Part shown: one piece after another, positions 24,068-31,864 of the stretch
How positions within the stretch are numbered: the stretch's first letter is position 1
Layout: each line of letters starts with the position of its first letter
DNA from: a virus
Virus record (IMG/VR): IMGVR_UViG_3300010430_000057
Coordinates: 1-53,637 of that record
Length of the DNA: 53,637 nucleotides
Strand: one strand, 5' to 3'
Position numbers and translations under genes: made by a program
The notes under the pieces: generated by a model
Seen by the model: only the letters and a program-made list of their open reading frames with translations
Told to the model about the DNA's origin: nothing
Databases searched by the model: none

Positions 24068-25025
24068 ACCTCTTAATTTACGTAAACAGTTTGTTGATCC
24101 ACCCATTGTTATTTTTAGAGGTACGGAGGTAAGACCAACAGGAGTACCTCTTATACCTAAGGATATAATATTAGGTGATTATGAAATATCACCTTATATT
24201 TGGGTGAATGGTATGCCTATTAAATCAGATAAAATCACAGTTCATTGGACTAAATTTGATTTTGTTATTATAGGTAGTGACGAAGTATCAAGTAAATCTT
24301 ATGATCCCGATCATGTGTACATCACAGTTAGTTCGAGAAATGTTACACTTGATAATGAAGTTATGGGTAAAGCTTTAACAGTAGATATTCTTGATAGAGA
24401 AGATTATTATAATATAGATGATCATGAAACAGTTATGAATCAACTAGCTGAGATATTACCTCTATATAAAATAGAAATGATAGAGAGTACTCGTCATGAT
24501 GTATATCAAGTAAAGTATTATCGTAGAACCTCTATTGATAAACCTTTTAAGAAAGTATATGATCATACTTTATCAGAATGTCATTTATATAGATCTCAAG
24601 AAAAATTAGAAAAGATTAAGAAGTTATACCAAGATGAAGATCATTACCTGCCTACAAAAGAAACAGTTATGTTTAGAATCATGGAAGATATGTATTCTTT
24701 TGAATATTATGGTGAAAATGGTTTATTTGTAACTGGATATAATTTGGATAAAATTGATACTAATCATGGAGAGTCTTTAAAGTTTGGTATATTAGATTAT
24801 ACTTATGTAGAGTTATTTGATGCAGGACATCTAATAGAATCTCATGGATATCTTTATATGGATGGTAAGAAAATCATGTCTGTAGAAGATTTTCTTAAGA
24901 ATACAGAATGTAATGATATGGATGTTTTTGGATGGAAGATTGATAAAGATCTTCTTAAAACCTTATTTCCAGGAATCGGTGAATATGAATTTGGTGGACA
25001 TCATGGGTATTTTGAAAAGGACTAG
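24060..25025 (+). CDS. hypothetical protein, 321 aa
   Basis: No family recognised. It is a largely beta-rich acidic protein without signal or membrane segments, ending in an Gly/His-rich stretch GEYEFGGHHGYFEKD. Start choice: ATG at 24060 has AGGTGG 5 bases upstream, whereas an in-frame GTG at 24051 behind GAGGT is a possible alternative adding 3 residues. It is the last gene of the transcript that begins at the SbcC-like gene, followed at once by a TTCG-loop terminator. Confidence 0.7.
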   Translation: MNKPLNLRKQFVDPPIVIFRGTEVRPTGVPLIPKDIILGDYEISPYIWVNGMPIKSDKITVHWTKFDFVIIGSDEVSSKSYDPDHVYITVSSRNVTLDNEVMGKALTVDILDREDYYNIDDHETVMNQLAEILPLYKIEMIESTRHDVYQVKYYRRTSIDKPFKKVYDHTLSECHLYRSQEKLEKIKKLYQDEDHYLPTKETVMFRIMEDMYSFEYYGENGLFVTGYNLDKIDTNHGESLKFGILDYTYVELFDAGHLIESHGYLYMDGKKIMSVEDFLKNTECNDMDVFGWKIDKDLLKTLFPGIGEYEFGGHHGYFEKD

Positions 25026-25046
25026 CCTTCGGGCTAGATCTTTTTT
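25022..25046 (+). terminator. rho-independent terminator with TTCG loop
   Basis: CTAGCC-TTCG-GGCTAG, then ATC and six T, directly at the stop codon of the preceding gene. Confidence 0.85.
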
Positions 25047-25067
25047 CTGAAATATATCATATAAACT

Positions 25068-25086
25068 GTATATATTATATTAATAG
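25068..25086 (+). promoter_or_regulatory. early-type promoter GTATATATTATA
   Basis: GTATATATTATATTAATAG, 33 bases before the start at 25120. It differs from the copy at 17748 at one position. Confidence 0.7.
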
Positions 25087-25119
25087 AAGAGATATTATTA
25101 TTTAAGGAGGAATACATTT

Positions 25120-25476
25120 ATGCTAAAATTTCCAAAACACCAAAAACTAACTAATAGGTACTATTTATTCGGTATTGATAAATTCGTCGATACTAATCCA
25201 GAACCTTTTAGTGATCTTATTATTACTTTTAATGATGAAAGAGACTTTGCTATTAATGCAGAAATTTCCCTAGAAAGAGATTTTAAGAAAACTTTCAAAA
25301 TGATATCACTATTAGATATAGTGTATATCTTTGACTCACAAAAGAAAGTTATTACTGTTCTGGATAAAGAAACTATTAGAGCACTTTTAACTAATACCAA
25401 ACAATCATCACATCTATTACTTAATGATCAATTAAAGATTGTTTATTTTAATGTAATGAAAGGAATGGGGAAATGA
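25120..25476 (+). CDS. hypothetical protein, 118 aa, first gene of an early-type operon
   Basis: A basic alpha/beta protein without recognised motif, about half of it predicted strands (DLIITFNDERDFAINAEI, then LLDIVYIFDSQKKVITV). It has an AAGGAGG site. Its stop overlaps the start of the CYTH-like gene by 4 bases (ATGA), so the two are translationally coupled and may act together. It is expressed from the GTATATATTATA promoter. Confidence 0.7.
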   Translation: MLKFPKHQKLTNRYYLFGIDKFVDTNPEPFSDLIITFNDERDFAINAEISLERDFKKTFKMISLLDIVYIFDSQKKVITVLDKETIRALLTNTKQSSHLLLNDQLKIVYFNVMKGMGK

Positions 25477-26057
25477 AACTAAGAAAAGATTATGAAGATG
25501 AAATAAAGGTATTTGGTTTAGATTTAGTTGAATTTCAAAGAAAACTTGAGTATCAATATAAACGAGAAGAGAAGATAACAACTATTCATATTTTCGGTTC
25601 TCATGGTAAAGAGAAATTTAAAATGGTTAAACGTAAGAATAAAGTTGAAGTTGTTAGAAAGAAACAGGCTAAAGGTAAATTGCGAGGCAAGTTTGAACAT
25701 AAGAAGAAATTCGCAAAACAATTTGATGGGGCGTGTACTCATGAACAGTTTTTAGAACTATTTACCGAAGTAATGGGATTACCTGTTTTGTATGAGGGTA
25801 TTAAGAAAAGATTACATTATGATTTAGGAGAAGGAGTTCATATATCAATAGATACGTGGATATCTGGACCATTGCATGGGATTAGCTATGTTGAAGTAGA
25901 AAATACTAATCCTAAAAAGAAAGTTAGTTTATCTGCTTTGGTATTAAAATATAAAGCAGATAATTGTAATCCAAGAATTACTAGGAAAGGTACATTAGCT
26001 ATAACAAAAGATTTAGAAAAAGGAAAAGATTTAAACAAATGTTACTCAATTATCTAG
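25473..26057 (+). CDS. possible CYTH-like (triphosphate tunnel) protein, 194 aa
   Basis: Residues 20-140 have the order of elements of CYTH proteins (adenylate cyclase IV / thiamine triphosphatase): an N-terminal acidic-basic strand EFQRKLEYQYK, a central basic strand set, then LYEGIKKRLHYDLGEGVHIS followed by IDTWISGPLHGISYVEVEN, which resembles the K-x-R ... D ... G-x-F-x-E-x-E pattern. The usual ExExK N-terminal motif is degenerate (E-x-x-x-K), so activity is uncertain. If functional it would bind or hydrolyse a triphosphate or nucleotide, and as an early gene it could act on host signalling. The alternative is an unrelated basic beta-rich protein. Confidence 0.6.
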   Translation: MKLRKDYEDEIKVFGLDLVEFQRKLEYQYKREEKITTIHIFGSHGKEKFKMVKRKNKVEVVRKKQAKGKLRGKFEHKKKFAKQFDGACTHEQFLELFTEVMGLPVLYEGIKKRLHYDLGEGVHISIDTWISGPLHGISYVEVENTNPKKKVSLSALVLKYKADNCNPRITRKGTLAITKDLEKGKDLNKCYSII

Positions 26058-26070
26058 GAGGAATACCCTT

Positions 26071-26355
26071 ATGAAATATATTACAATTGATTTAATTGAA
26101 TACAAATCTCTAAAGCTTGATGGTACAACAGGACATCCAGTTACAGGAGTTATTATAAAAATAGATAGTGATAAACCTGAGGAGGCTTATTTAGCAAAAG
26201 GTGTTATCTTTAATATAGATACTATCTTATGTAATGATAAATCACGCATACTATTCCATTGTATAAATAAATATCCAGAGATACTAGGTATTATGAATAG
26301 AGCCGGATTTTGGATATTAAATGGAGAAAAAATTTATATAAAAGAATCATCATGA
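26071..26355 (+). CDS. hypothetical protein, 94 aa
   Basis: A small soluble protein beginning MKYITIDLIEYKSLKLDG and mostly strand-like. No family recognised. A TAGGAGG site precedes its ATG, 13 bases after the previous stop. It is third in the early-type operon. Its TGA stop falls inside the outer arm of the nested inverted repeat at 26352-26412, so that structure could affect the transcript end or the next gene. Confidence 0.65.
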   Translation: MKYITIDLIEYKSLKLDGTTGHPVTGVIIKIDSDKPEEAYLAKGVIFNIDTILCNDKSRILFHCINKYPEILGIMNRAGFWILNGEKIYIKESS

Positions 26356-26412
26356 TCCACCCTTTCATATTAGAAATAAACTATGAAAGGAGGACATAAA
26401 GTCATGGATCAT
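26352..26412 (+). promoter_or_regulatory. nested inverted repeats with a possible 8-codon ORF
   Basis: Outer arms ATGATCCA (26352-26359) and TGGATCAT (26405-26412) are perfect complements. Inside them CCTTTCATA (26361-26369) pairs with TATGAAAGG (26382-26390), whose end overlaps an AAGGAGG. A short frame ATG GAT CAT GAA ACT GCA GGG to TGA (26404-26430) follows that site. There is no T-run, so it is not a standard terminator. It looks like a structured leader or intercistronic RNA before the gene at 26467. Confidence 0.4.
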
Positions 26413-26429
26413 GAAACTGCAGGGGGCTG

Positions 26430-26441
26430 AACTTAAAAATT
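26430..26441 (+). promoter_or_regulatory. weak late-type promoter candidate (one mismatch)
   Basis: AACTTAAAAATT, with T in place of the fourth A and TT at the end. It lies 25 bases before the start at 26467. Weak, because such near matches are common in AT-rich DNA. Confidence 0.25.
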
Positions 26442-26466
26442 TATTATTAATATAATGGAGGATGTT

Positions 26467-27534
26467 ATGACAAAAGATATACGAGAACAAATAAAGGAAC
26501 TATTATTACCTTATTTTGATGGACAAGATGATTCATCGGCTAAAATTTTAGCAATGAATATCATAGTAGATGCTATGCTAGATGATTTAAATCTACGAAT
26601 AGAATTTATAGAAGATAAAAACATTCCTACTGCACCTCATATAGAAATGAAAACAATTCCAAAAGATCGAATGAAAATTATTGAAAATGTTTTATCAGGA
26701 AAACAGATTACTATAGATCATGATCTATATCAAGAATGGTTACTATATGTAACAGAGCTCACTTTATCAGAAGAACGGTTAGATACTTTGTTAATGATAG
26801 GTACATTAAGTGATGAACTGAAGAATTATTTCTTAATAAATAAAGAGTATCAATTACTTATAGATGGACAACATTTAACTTTAGAAGATATTGAAAACCA
26901 TCTATTAGACATTACTTTAAATCATAAAGAAATTCTTATGAGATATTATCCAAATTTACCATCTACAACACTAAGTTATATTTATAGATCTTTTAGAAAA
27001 AGAGACCTTATTACTGCACAAACTAATATTATAGATTTATTATTAAAAGATTCAGAAATGTTTACATTTGCAAGTAATAATGTAAATTTCATCGCTAGGT
27101 ATAGCTTGATGTCTTTAGAGGATATTAGTAAATTACCACTACTAAATACAATAATCTTCACACTATACTATCCTGACATAGAAGGTGTTGAAAAATATTT
27201 ACACTCTCTTAATATGGAAAAGGATTCTATGAACAAATGTTTGAAAATCATTGAAGTTCGTAAAACGAAACTAAAAGAATTCCTTGTAGATGAAAAGCTT
27301 ATAGTATCTTTTGGATTATCCTTAGAAGAATTTAAAGAGCTTACTTTAAATGATTTATTAAAAGGGAGGAAACCTTTCTGGAAAGATGATTATAAATCCG
27401 TGATGTTTGAGATTAGATTAGATCGATTAGTTCGTTCAATTATATCAGTACATTTACCATCAGTTTATATATCATTAGAAAAAGATTATCGTAAAGGATT
27501 TAGTAATAAACCTATAAGCTTAAAACACAGATAA
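26467..27534 (+). CDS. hypothetical helical protein, 355 aa
   Basis: A strongly helical, acidic-to-neutral protein throughout, without signal peptide, membrane segment, Cys pairs or a catalytic motif I can name. Start choice: the frame opens at an ATG at 26455, but the GGAGG lies inside those first codons and is 5 bases before the ATG at 26467, which is preferred. It is followed by a strong terminator shared with the convergent beta-prime N gene. It may belong to the 25120 operon or have its own weak promoter. Confidence 0.7.
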   Translation: MTKDIREQIKELLLPYFDGQDDSSAKILAMNIIVDAMLDDLNLRIEFIEDKNIPTAPHIEMKTIPKDRMKIIENVLSGKQITIDHDLYQEWLLYVTELTLSEERLDTLLMIGTLSDELKNYFLINKEYQLLIDGQHLTLEDIENHLLDITLNHKEILMRYYPNLPSTTLSYIYRSFRKRDLITAQTNIIDLLLKDSEMFTFASNNVNFIARYSLMSLEDISKLPLLNTIIFTLYYPDIEGVEKYLHSLNMEKDSMNKCLKIIEVRKTKLKEFLVDEKLIVSFGLSLEEFKELTLNDLLKGRKPFWKDDYKSVMFEIRLDRLVRSIISVHLPSVYISLEKDYRKGFSNKPISLKHR

Positions 27535-27539
27535 ATAAA

Positions 27540-27569
27540 ATAAGAGGCCCAAGAGGCCTCTTATTTTTT
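27540..27569 (+). terminator. terminator between convergent genes
   Basis: ATAAGAGGCC-CAAGA-GGCCTCTTAT followed by TTTTTT on the plus strand. On the minus strand the same stem is followed by TATTTTATTT, so it probably also ends the beta-prime N transcript. Confidence 0.88.
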
Positions 27570-29177
27570 CTATATTTCATATATTGGTTTTTTTACGTTG
27601 ATATCTTTTAATTCAACTGTATCTTTAGTACGAGTAAGCATATAAGATGTTAGAATAAATTCTTTAGATAATGTCCTCATAAAGTTACCATTAGGATCTA
27701 CTAAGTTAGCTATTGATTCTGTTGAGCGTTTACCTTCAGCGTTCGTTTCAATAGAGAAGCCCATCTTATTAGATGTTGTATCACCATCATGATCTCCACC
27801 AATTTCAGCAAGAATTGTATTAGAGAAAACCTCTACATCCATAAAGGCATTCTCAGGATTACCTTCTACCGTTGGGAAGAAAGGATAGAATTTATCACCT
27901 ATAGTTATTGCTGTAGTATTTTTTGTAGATAAAGGAACTATCTTACCTGTAAACTGACTATTAATAGATGTTACTGGATATCTTGTTGTATATGTATATT
28001 TATCAGTACATATATCTGCTGCCACAAGATATAATACATCTGTAAAAGTAGCAGGTCTTTGTAAGGTAGTATTCTCTTTATTAAGTCTACCAGTTATAAA
28101 CATTTTTAAATCTTGACCTGAATCATTCTCTGGTATCAATACTGGATCAAAACGTAAACCCGGTGTACTGATATAGTTATCGATCATTTCAGAGATCTCT
28201 TCTTCATCATAGGATCTTAATATCGTGCAATATTTTAATTTTCCAGTACCAGCTTCCTTATAAGGATATTTACCCCCACGAAGAAATTCATTATCAAAAT
28301 AACGTTTCATTCCAAATAGAATAAAGGGATATAGTCCTGAACAAACTTGGGCTAGAGGTATACCTATCTCGCCGAATTTGATTTGTACATCATCCACACT
28401 TTCTTGATTTAAATCTCTTGCAGCAATAACTGATCTAGAAGAATAATCTATACTCTTGCTTCGATAGTTTCTTTTAAGATATCCTTTCTTAGAAGGTTGA
28501 CCTTTTACCTTTGTAAGAATGAAGTCTCTATAGATATCTACCAACAAGGACTGAACTCTTCCTCGAGTAGCAGTTTGGATGATATTATCAAAACCCTCTG
28601 TATATGTTTCAATGTTTCTTACAGAAGATATAATTTGTGCATAAACATCATTTATAGAGTTCATACCTATGGTATTAGTTCCTGTTCTAATATCTCTATA
28701 AGATACAGGTAATATTAAGAACTTAGTAACAAAAAGATTATCCCTAGGTACATCAAAAGCTTCTTTCACTTCTTTTGTAAGGATAGTATTCTTTTCTTTT
28801 TTCTTAACTTTATCCCATATCGAATAAAGATACTCAGGTCCTGTTTGACCATCGTCATCCTCAATTAAGTCTCCCTCAACTAGCTTATATCGCTCCAAAC
28901 CATACAGAATATTATTTAATCTTCTATCAAATGCTTTAAGTTTTAAAGCAGCGATAGGTTCCATATAATGTCCTTTAAGATCCATATAAGCCATACGTAC
29001 TTTACGTTCATCTACACTAGACCCGAATATACTATAAGATAATAATCCATCTTCTGTAGGATATCCATTAGTCATATAAACAGGGTTAGTTACTTCTTCT
29101 AATTTATTAATTTCTATTATTTTTTCAATATCTTTAGCCGAATACATTTCGGTTACTAATCCGGGATGATTTTTCAT
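27570..29177 (-). CDS. DNA-directed RNA polymerase beta-prime, N-terminal part with catalytic DxDxD
   Basis: 535 residues covering the N-terminal half of beta-prime. DGLLSYSIFG (43-52) matches the RDGLxxxxIFG start, and MDLKGHYMEPIAAL (65-78) matches the GHIxLAxPV clamp segment. SIDYSSRSVI (242-251) matches the KRVDYSGRSVI block. EIGGDHDGDTTS (458-469) is the metal-binding NADFDGD loop with Asp462, 464 and 466 retained and N-A-x-F changed to G-G-x-H. LTSYMLTR near the end matches the QDxxLGxYxxT helix. N-terminal zinc cysteines are absent. It carries the active-site Mg triad but needs beta pieces and a beta-prime C piece from other genes. Its promoter is late-type, unlike the beta-prime C gene, so it may be a virion polymerase subunit packaged for the next infection. 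Confidence 0.9.
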   Translation of the reverse strand: MKNHPGLVTEMYSAKDIEKIIEINKLEEVTNPVYMTNGYPTEDGLLSYSIFGSSVDERKVRMAYMDLKGHYMEPIAALKLKAFDRRLNNILYGLERYKLVEGDLIEDDDGQTGPEYLYSIWDKVKKKEKNTILTKEVKEAFDVPRDNLFVTKFLILPVSYRDIRTGTNTIGMNSINDVYAQIISSVRNIETYTEGFDNIIQTATRGRVQSLLVDIYRDFILTKVKGQPSKKGYLKRNYRSKSIDYSSRSVIAARDLNQESVDDVQIKFGEIGIPLAQVCSGLYPFILFGMKRYFDNEFLRGGKYPYKEAGTGKLKYCTILRSYDEEEISEMIDNYISTPGLRFDPVLIPENDSGQDLKMFITGRLNKENTTLQRPATFTDVLYLVAADICTDKYTYTTRYPVTSINSQFTGKIVPLSTKNTTAITIGDKFYPFFPTVEGNPENAFMDVEVFSNTILAEIGGDHDGDTTSNKMGFSIETNAEGKRSTESIANLVDPNGNFMRTLSKEFILTSYMLTRTKDTVELKDINVKKPIYEI

Positions 29178-29196
29178 GATAATACCTCCTATATAT

Positions 29197-29208
29197 TATT
29201 ATTATGTT
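29197..29208 (-). promoter_or_regulatory. late-type promoter AACA-N6-TA
   Basis: Minus-strand AACATAATAATA, 19 bases before the start at 29177, just beyond the upstream terminator. Confidence 0.7.
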
Positions 29209-29216
29209 TTACAGTT

Positions 29217-29240
29217 AAAAGATCCTCCCGAAGGAGGATC
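29217..29240 (-). terminator. rho-independent terminator with TTCG loop
   Basis: The minus strand reads GATCCTCC-TTCG-GGAGGATC followed by TTTT. It ends the operon 31773-29245. Confidence 0.85.
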
Positions 29241-29244
29241 CTAA

Positions 29245-29592
29245 TTATGCTTTATAATAATAACTTAAGTAAAGCACATTATCCTTACCCGATAAAGTAA
29301 ATGAATATTTATTATTTTTAATTCCAAAAGATTCGCCTTTGATTCTTGACTTAATAATTTTACGGATTTCTTTACTTTCTTTCTTCTTTTTATCTAAGAC
29401 AAAAGTAACAGTTCCTTCAATAAGATCATCGTCACCATCAACATCACAATTAATAATATCCTTAACCCTAAAAGTATGTCCAACCATATTACATAATGCT
29501 ACGGCAACATAGTAAAAGTCAGGGAACTTGGCGATGGGTTCAACTTCATCTTTTCCAGACATTAATTTTATCAGGAAATTACTTCGTTTCAT
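29245..29592 (-). CDS. hypothetical protein, 115 aa
   Basis: A basic beta-rich protein, including an acidic patch CDVDGDDD (residues 49-56) and a Lys-rich stretch. No family recognised. A GTAGGAGG site precedes the ATG, 28 bases after the previous gene's stop. It is the last gene of a four-gene minus-strand operon. If the upstream pair is a tail-assembly frameshift pair, this would be a tail or baseplate gene, but no direct evidence exists. Confidence 0.65.
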   Translation of the reverse strand: MKRSNFLIKLMSGKDEVEPIAKFPDFYYVAVALCNMVGHTFRVKDIINCDVDGDDDLIEGTVTFVLDKKKKESKEIRKIIKSRIKGESFGIKNNKYSFTLSGKDNVLYLSYYYKA

Positions 29593-29620
29593 CTATATAT
29601 CCTCCTACCAGCAATTCCTT

Positions 29621-29983
29621 TTATTTTTTCGTTTGACCCGATCCTGCTAAAGCTGCCATCATTTGTGAACTAACATCTTTAGTCGCCCGTTCTTCTTGTA
29701 TTTGCTCAAGCTCTTTTTCGAAAAGTTTGGCATCTTTCATTATATCTTTATAGGGGATAGAGCCTATTTCTTCATAGCTACCATAAAGATCCTTTAATCG
29801 ATGCCACATATTCAGTGTCATTTTTTTATAATCGACATACTTTTCATTTCTTAGCTTTCGCCATTTTTGCTCTCTATCTTCAATTGAATCTCCAGCATCC
29901 GGTTCGTCAAGAGGCGACTTCGAAAAACCAATCCATCTACATCTGGTACATCGTAAGTATGCTTGCCTCCACAAATAGGACAT
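29621..29983 (-). CDS. overlapping -1 frame ORF, likely frameshift extension of the upstream protein
   Basis: This frame overlaps the 3' end of the 512-residue gene by 133 bases in the -1 register. It is a helical, charged domain from about residue 36 (SIEDREQKWRKLR) to the end, and continues for 77 codons past the other stop. It has no Shine-Dalgarno sequence at its first ATG (29983) or at the internal ATG at 29821, although nearly every other gene here has a strong one. The reading GTT TTT CGA at 29919-29927 would allow a -1 slip of Phe-tRNA on a T-run before a slow Arg codon, giving VDGLVF-SKSPLDEPDAG. Synthesis by programmed frameshift, as in tail assembly chaperone pairs, is therefore likelier than independent initiation. 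Confidence 0.55.
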   Translation of the reverse strand: MSYLWRQAYLRCTRCRWIGFSKSPLDEPDAGDSIEDREQKWRKLRNEKYVDYKKMTLNMWHRLKDLYGSYEEIGSIPYKDIMKDAKLFEKELEQIQEERATKDVSSQMMAALAGSGQTKK

Positions 29984-31389
29984 TCTATATCACTGAAAGC
30001 GAATTTATACTTATAAACTTCTTCATTCATCTTATCGATGATATCTGATAAAGCATCCATATCATCACCGGATAAGGATTTTATTACATATAGTTTTTGA
30101 ACTATTGTAGAAGCCTTGATATTATCCATGACAAGTAAATCATCAATATAAAGAAGTAAAGCATTGATAACAGGGTTAGAAATAAGATCTTTCATTGTGT
30201 CCGATAAAGATGGATCTGATACAGCTCTTTTAATTTCTTTAAGAAGATTAGATCCTTTAATATAATTCGGGTGCTTTAATGTAAAAGTATTACCCTGAGT
30301 ATCTTCAAAAATGTTAGTGTGATCAACTACACTCTCAATTTGATTCTTCTTAGTAATTTCTGTTAGTTTTGTATAATGTGTCATGAACTCATCATCAGTA
30401 ACTAATAAATCTAAAGGAGAACCTTCAATTTTAAATGTTTTATTTTCTTGCTCAGGACATGATACGATGTGAGTAATCTTATCAATTGTAGCACAAGCAA
30501 ATGCCCATGACATTGCATCGTAATCTAACCAGTAAAGAAGTTTAGGAATATCTCCTCCATCAAGTCGAGGACTTACTCCAGTGATAGATTGGATCATACA
30601 ATCATGCTTTCTTCTTGTATAATCAATAGTAACACCCTCTTCTGGAATATCATATACTTCAGCAAGTTCAAGTAAACCTCCACCTTTAATATTAACAATA
30701 AATCCACTATTAATAAGAGGAGCTTTAACTTTAGAACGTATCTTTCTTTGAATCTTTTCAAATCCCGAAATAAAATCAGCATTACTATGATAAGTTTTTA
30801 CTTTCTTAGAAGATTTAACTTCATATGGCTTTCCTTTAATTTTGAAAGTATTAGTTATAGGATTATCTATACCATAATCAATAACAGGCATATCTAATAA
30901 TTGTCGGTCTTCTGGTGATAACCCATCAGGATCTTCTGATTCTTCCTCATACTCATCATCTAATTGGATATTAAAATCTGTCTCTATAATATCTTCAGAT
31001 AAATCTGCAGCAGGATCTATAGATAGTATAGTCTTTTCAGGAATATCTTGTATATCCTCTTCTGTGATAACAATATCCTCTTCATCATCTAATTGGATAT
31101 TAAATCCAGAATCTTCTTCAATTACAGATTCATTAGTTTCCACTTTAGGAGCATCTCCCATAGCTTCACTGATAATTTTTTGCTCTTCGGTTTTATCTTC
31201 AGTAGCTTTCTTTTTAAAGAGTTCACCTATTTCATCAGTAGGAACTTCTTTAGGTTTTTCAGGTAAAGAATACCCTACTACTTCCCCACCTTTAATAATA
31301 GGTGTTCCTTCAGGTGCTTCTGAAGGTATCTCCGAACCAGCATCATCTGGTTTTGTAACTCCCATCTTTTCCCAATCTTTAGGATCCAT
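29851..31389 (-). CDS. hypothetical protein with C-terminal CPxCG, possible tail/baseplate assembly factor
   Basis: 512 residues. The N-terminal 165 residues are acidic, low complexity and probably disordered. Residues 165-480 form a folded domain with KITHIVSCPEQ and many helices. The end carries ECPICGGKHTYDVPDVDG, a zinc-knuckle-like CxxC followed by His. A C-terminal CPxCG with helices upstream is reminiscent of T4 gp26-type baseplate hub assembly proteins, but the match is by architecture only. It overlaps a -1 frame ORF, the arrangement of tail assembly chaperones. It lies 3 bases after the 126-aa gene. The T4 comparison is inference. Confidence 0.7.
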   Translation of the reverse strand: MDPKDWEKMGVTKPDDAGSEIPSEAPEGTPIIKGGEVVGYSLPEKPKEVPTDEIGELFKKKATEDKTEEQKIISEAMGDAPKVETNESVIEEDSGFNIQLDDEEDIVITEEDIQDIPEKTILSIDPAADLSEDIIETDFNIQLDDEYEEESEDPDGLSPEDRQLLDMPVIDYGIDNPITNTFKIKGKPYEVKSSKKVKTYHSNADFISGFEKIQRKIRSKVKAPLINSGFIVNIKGGGLLELAEVYDIPEEGVTIDYTRRKHDCMIQSITGVSPRLDGGDIPKLLYWLDYDAMSWAFACATIDKITHIVSCPEQENKTFKIEGSPLDLLVTDDEFMTHYTKLTEITKKNQIESVVDHTNIFEDTQGNTFTLKHPNYIKGSNLLKEIKRAVSDPSLSDTMKDLISNPVINALLLYIDDLLVMDNIKASTIVQKLYVIKSLSGDDMDALSDIIDKMNEEVYKYKFAFSDIECPICGGKHTYDVPDVDGLVFRSRLLTNRMLEIQLKIESKNGES

Positions 31390-31392
31390 TAT

Positions 31393-31773
31393 TTAGCCCT
31401 CCTCATTCTTCTTAACTAAAACTGATAAACTTTTATTATCTTCCGAGGGAGTAACAAGACTTAAATATACTCCTCGGTCTGTGGTTATACTCAACCCTAT
31501 TAGAGTTGTAGTTTTATCCTTCTGGTAAAAATCTGCTTCGATATATTCATAATCTGAATATGTATTAATATTTTCTTCTATAACTGACTTCATTGATTCT
31601 TGATCACTGATAGATTTGTAATTCATTGATAATATATCAATGCCTTTTTTAAGATTATATTCATCATCTCCAGGCTTCATTTTAAAGAGAGTGTGTATAT
31701 TTCTTTTGATTTCGTCTTCTCGATCAGTTAAGGTCGAATTATTATTAATATCTCTATCAAAAGTTGCATCCAT
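31393..31773 (-). CDS. hypothetical protein, 126 aa
   Basis: Starts MDATFDRDINNNSTLTDRED and has an alpha/beta pattern (TLIGLSITTDRGVYLSLVTP). The start and strand order resemble small baseplate-wedge proteins of the gp25 type, but I do not see the specific motif and make no call. A TAGGAGG site precedes the ATG. It heads the operon 31773-29245; its promoter is only a near match (AACT-N6-TA). The gene for the Zn-finger nuclease diverges from it. Confidence 0.65.
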   Translation of the reverse strand: MDATFDRDINNNSTLTDREDEIKRNIHTLFKMKPGDDEYNLKKGIDILSMNYKSISDQESMKSVIEENINTYSDYEYIEADFYQKDKTTTLIGLSITTDRGVYLSLVTPSEDNKSLSVLVKKNEEG

Positions 31774-31789
31774 TTCAAATACCTCCTAT

Positions 31790-31801
31790 TATATAAAAGT
31801 T
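31790..31801 (-). promoter_or_regulatory. weak late-type promoter candidate (one mismatch)
   Basis: Minus-strand AACTTTTATATA, 16 bases before the start at 31773. It differs from the rule at the fourth base. Confidence 0.35.
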
Positions 31802-31830
31802 ATCTATTTAAATTACTACCAGACATTTAA

Positions 31831-31842
31831 AACACATATATA
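31831..31842 (+). promoter_or_regulatory. late-type promoter AACA-N6-TA
   Basis: AACACATATATA, 22 bases before the start at 31865. Exact match to the rule. Confidence 0.65.
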
Positions 31843-31864
31843 TAATAGTAATGGAGGTGTAATC

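Noticed and set aside
31640-31864. N-terminal extension of the zinc-finger nuclease
   Set aside because: It lacks a ribosome-binding site and overlaps the divergent gene's start and promoter; the zinc finger begins right after the ATG at 31865.
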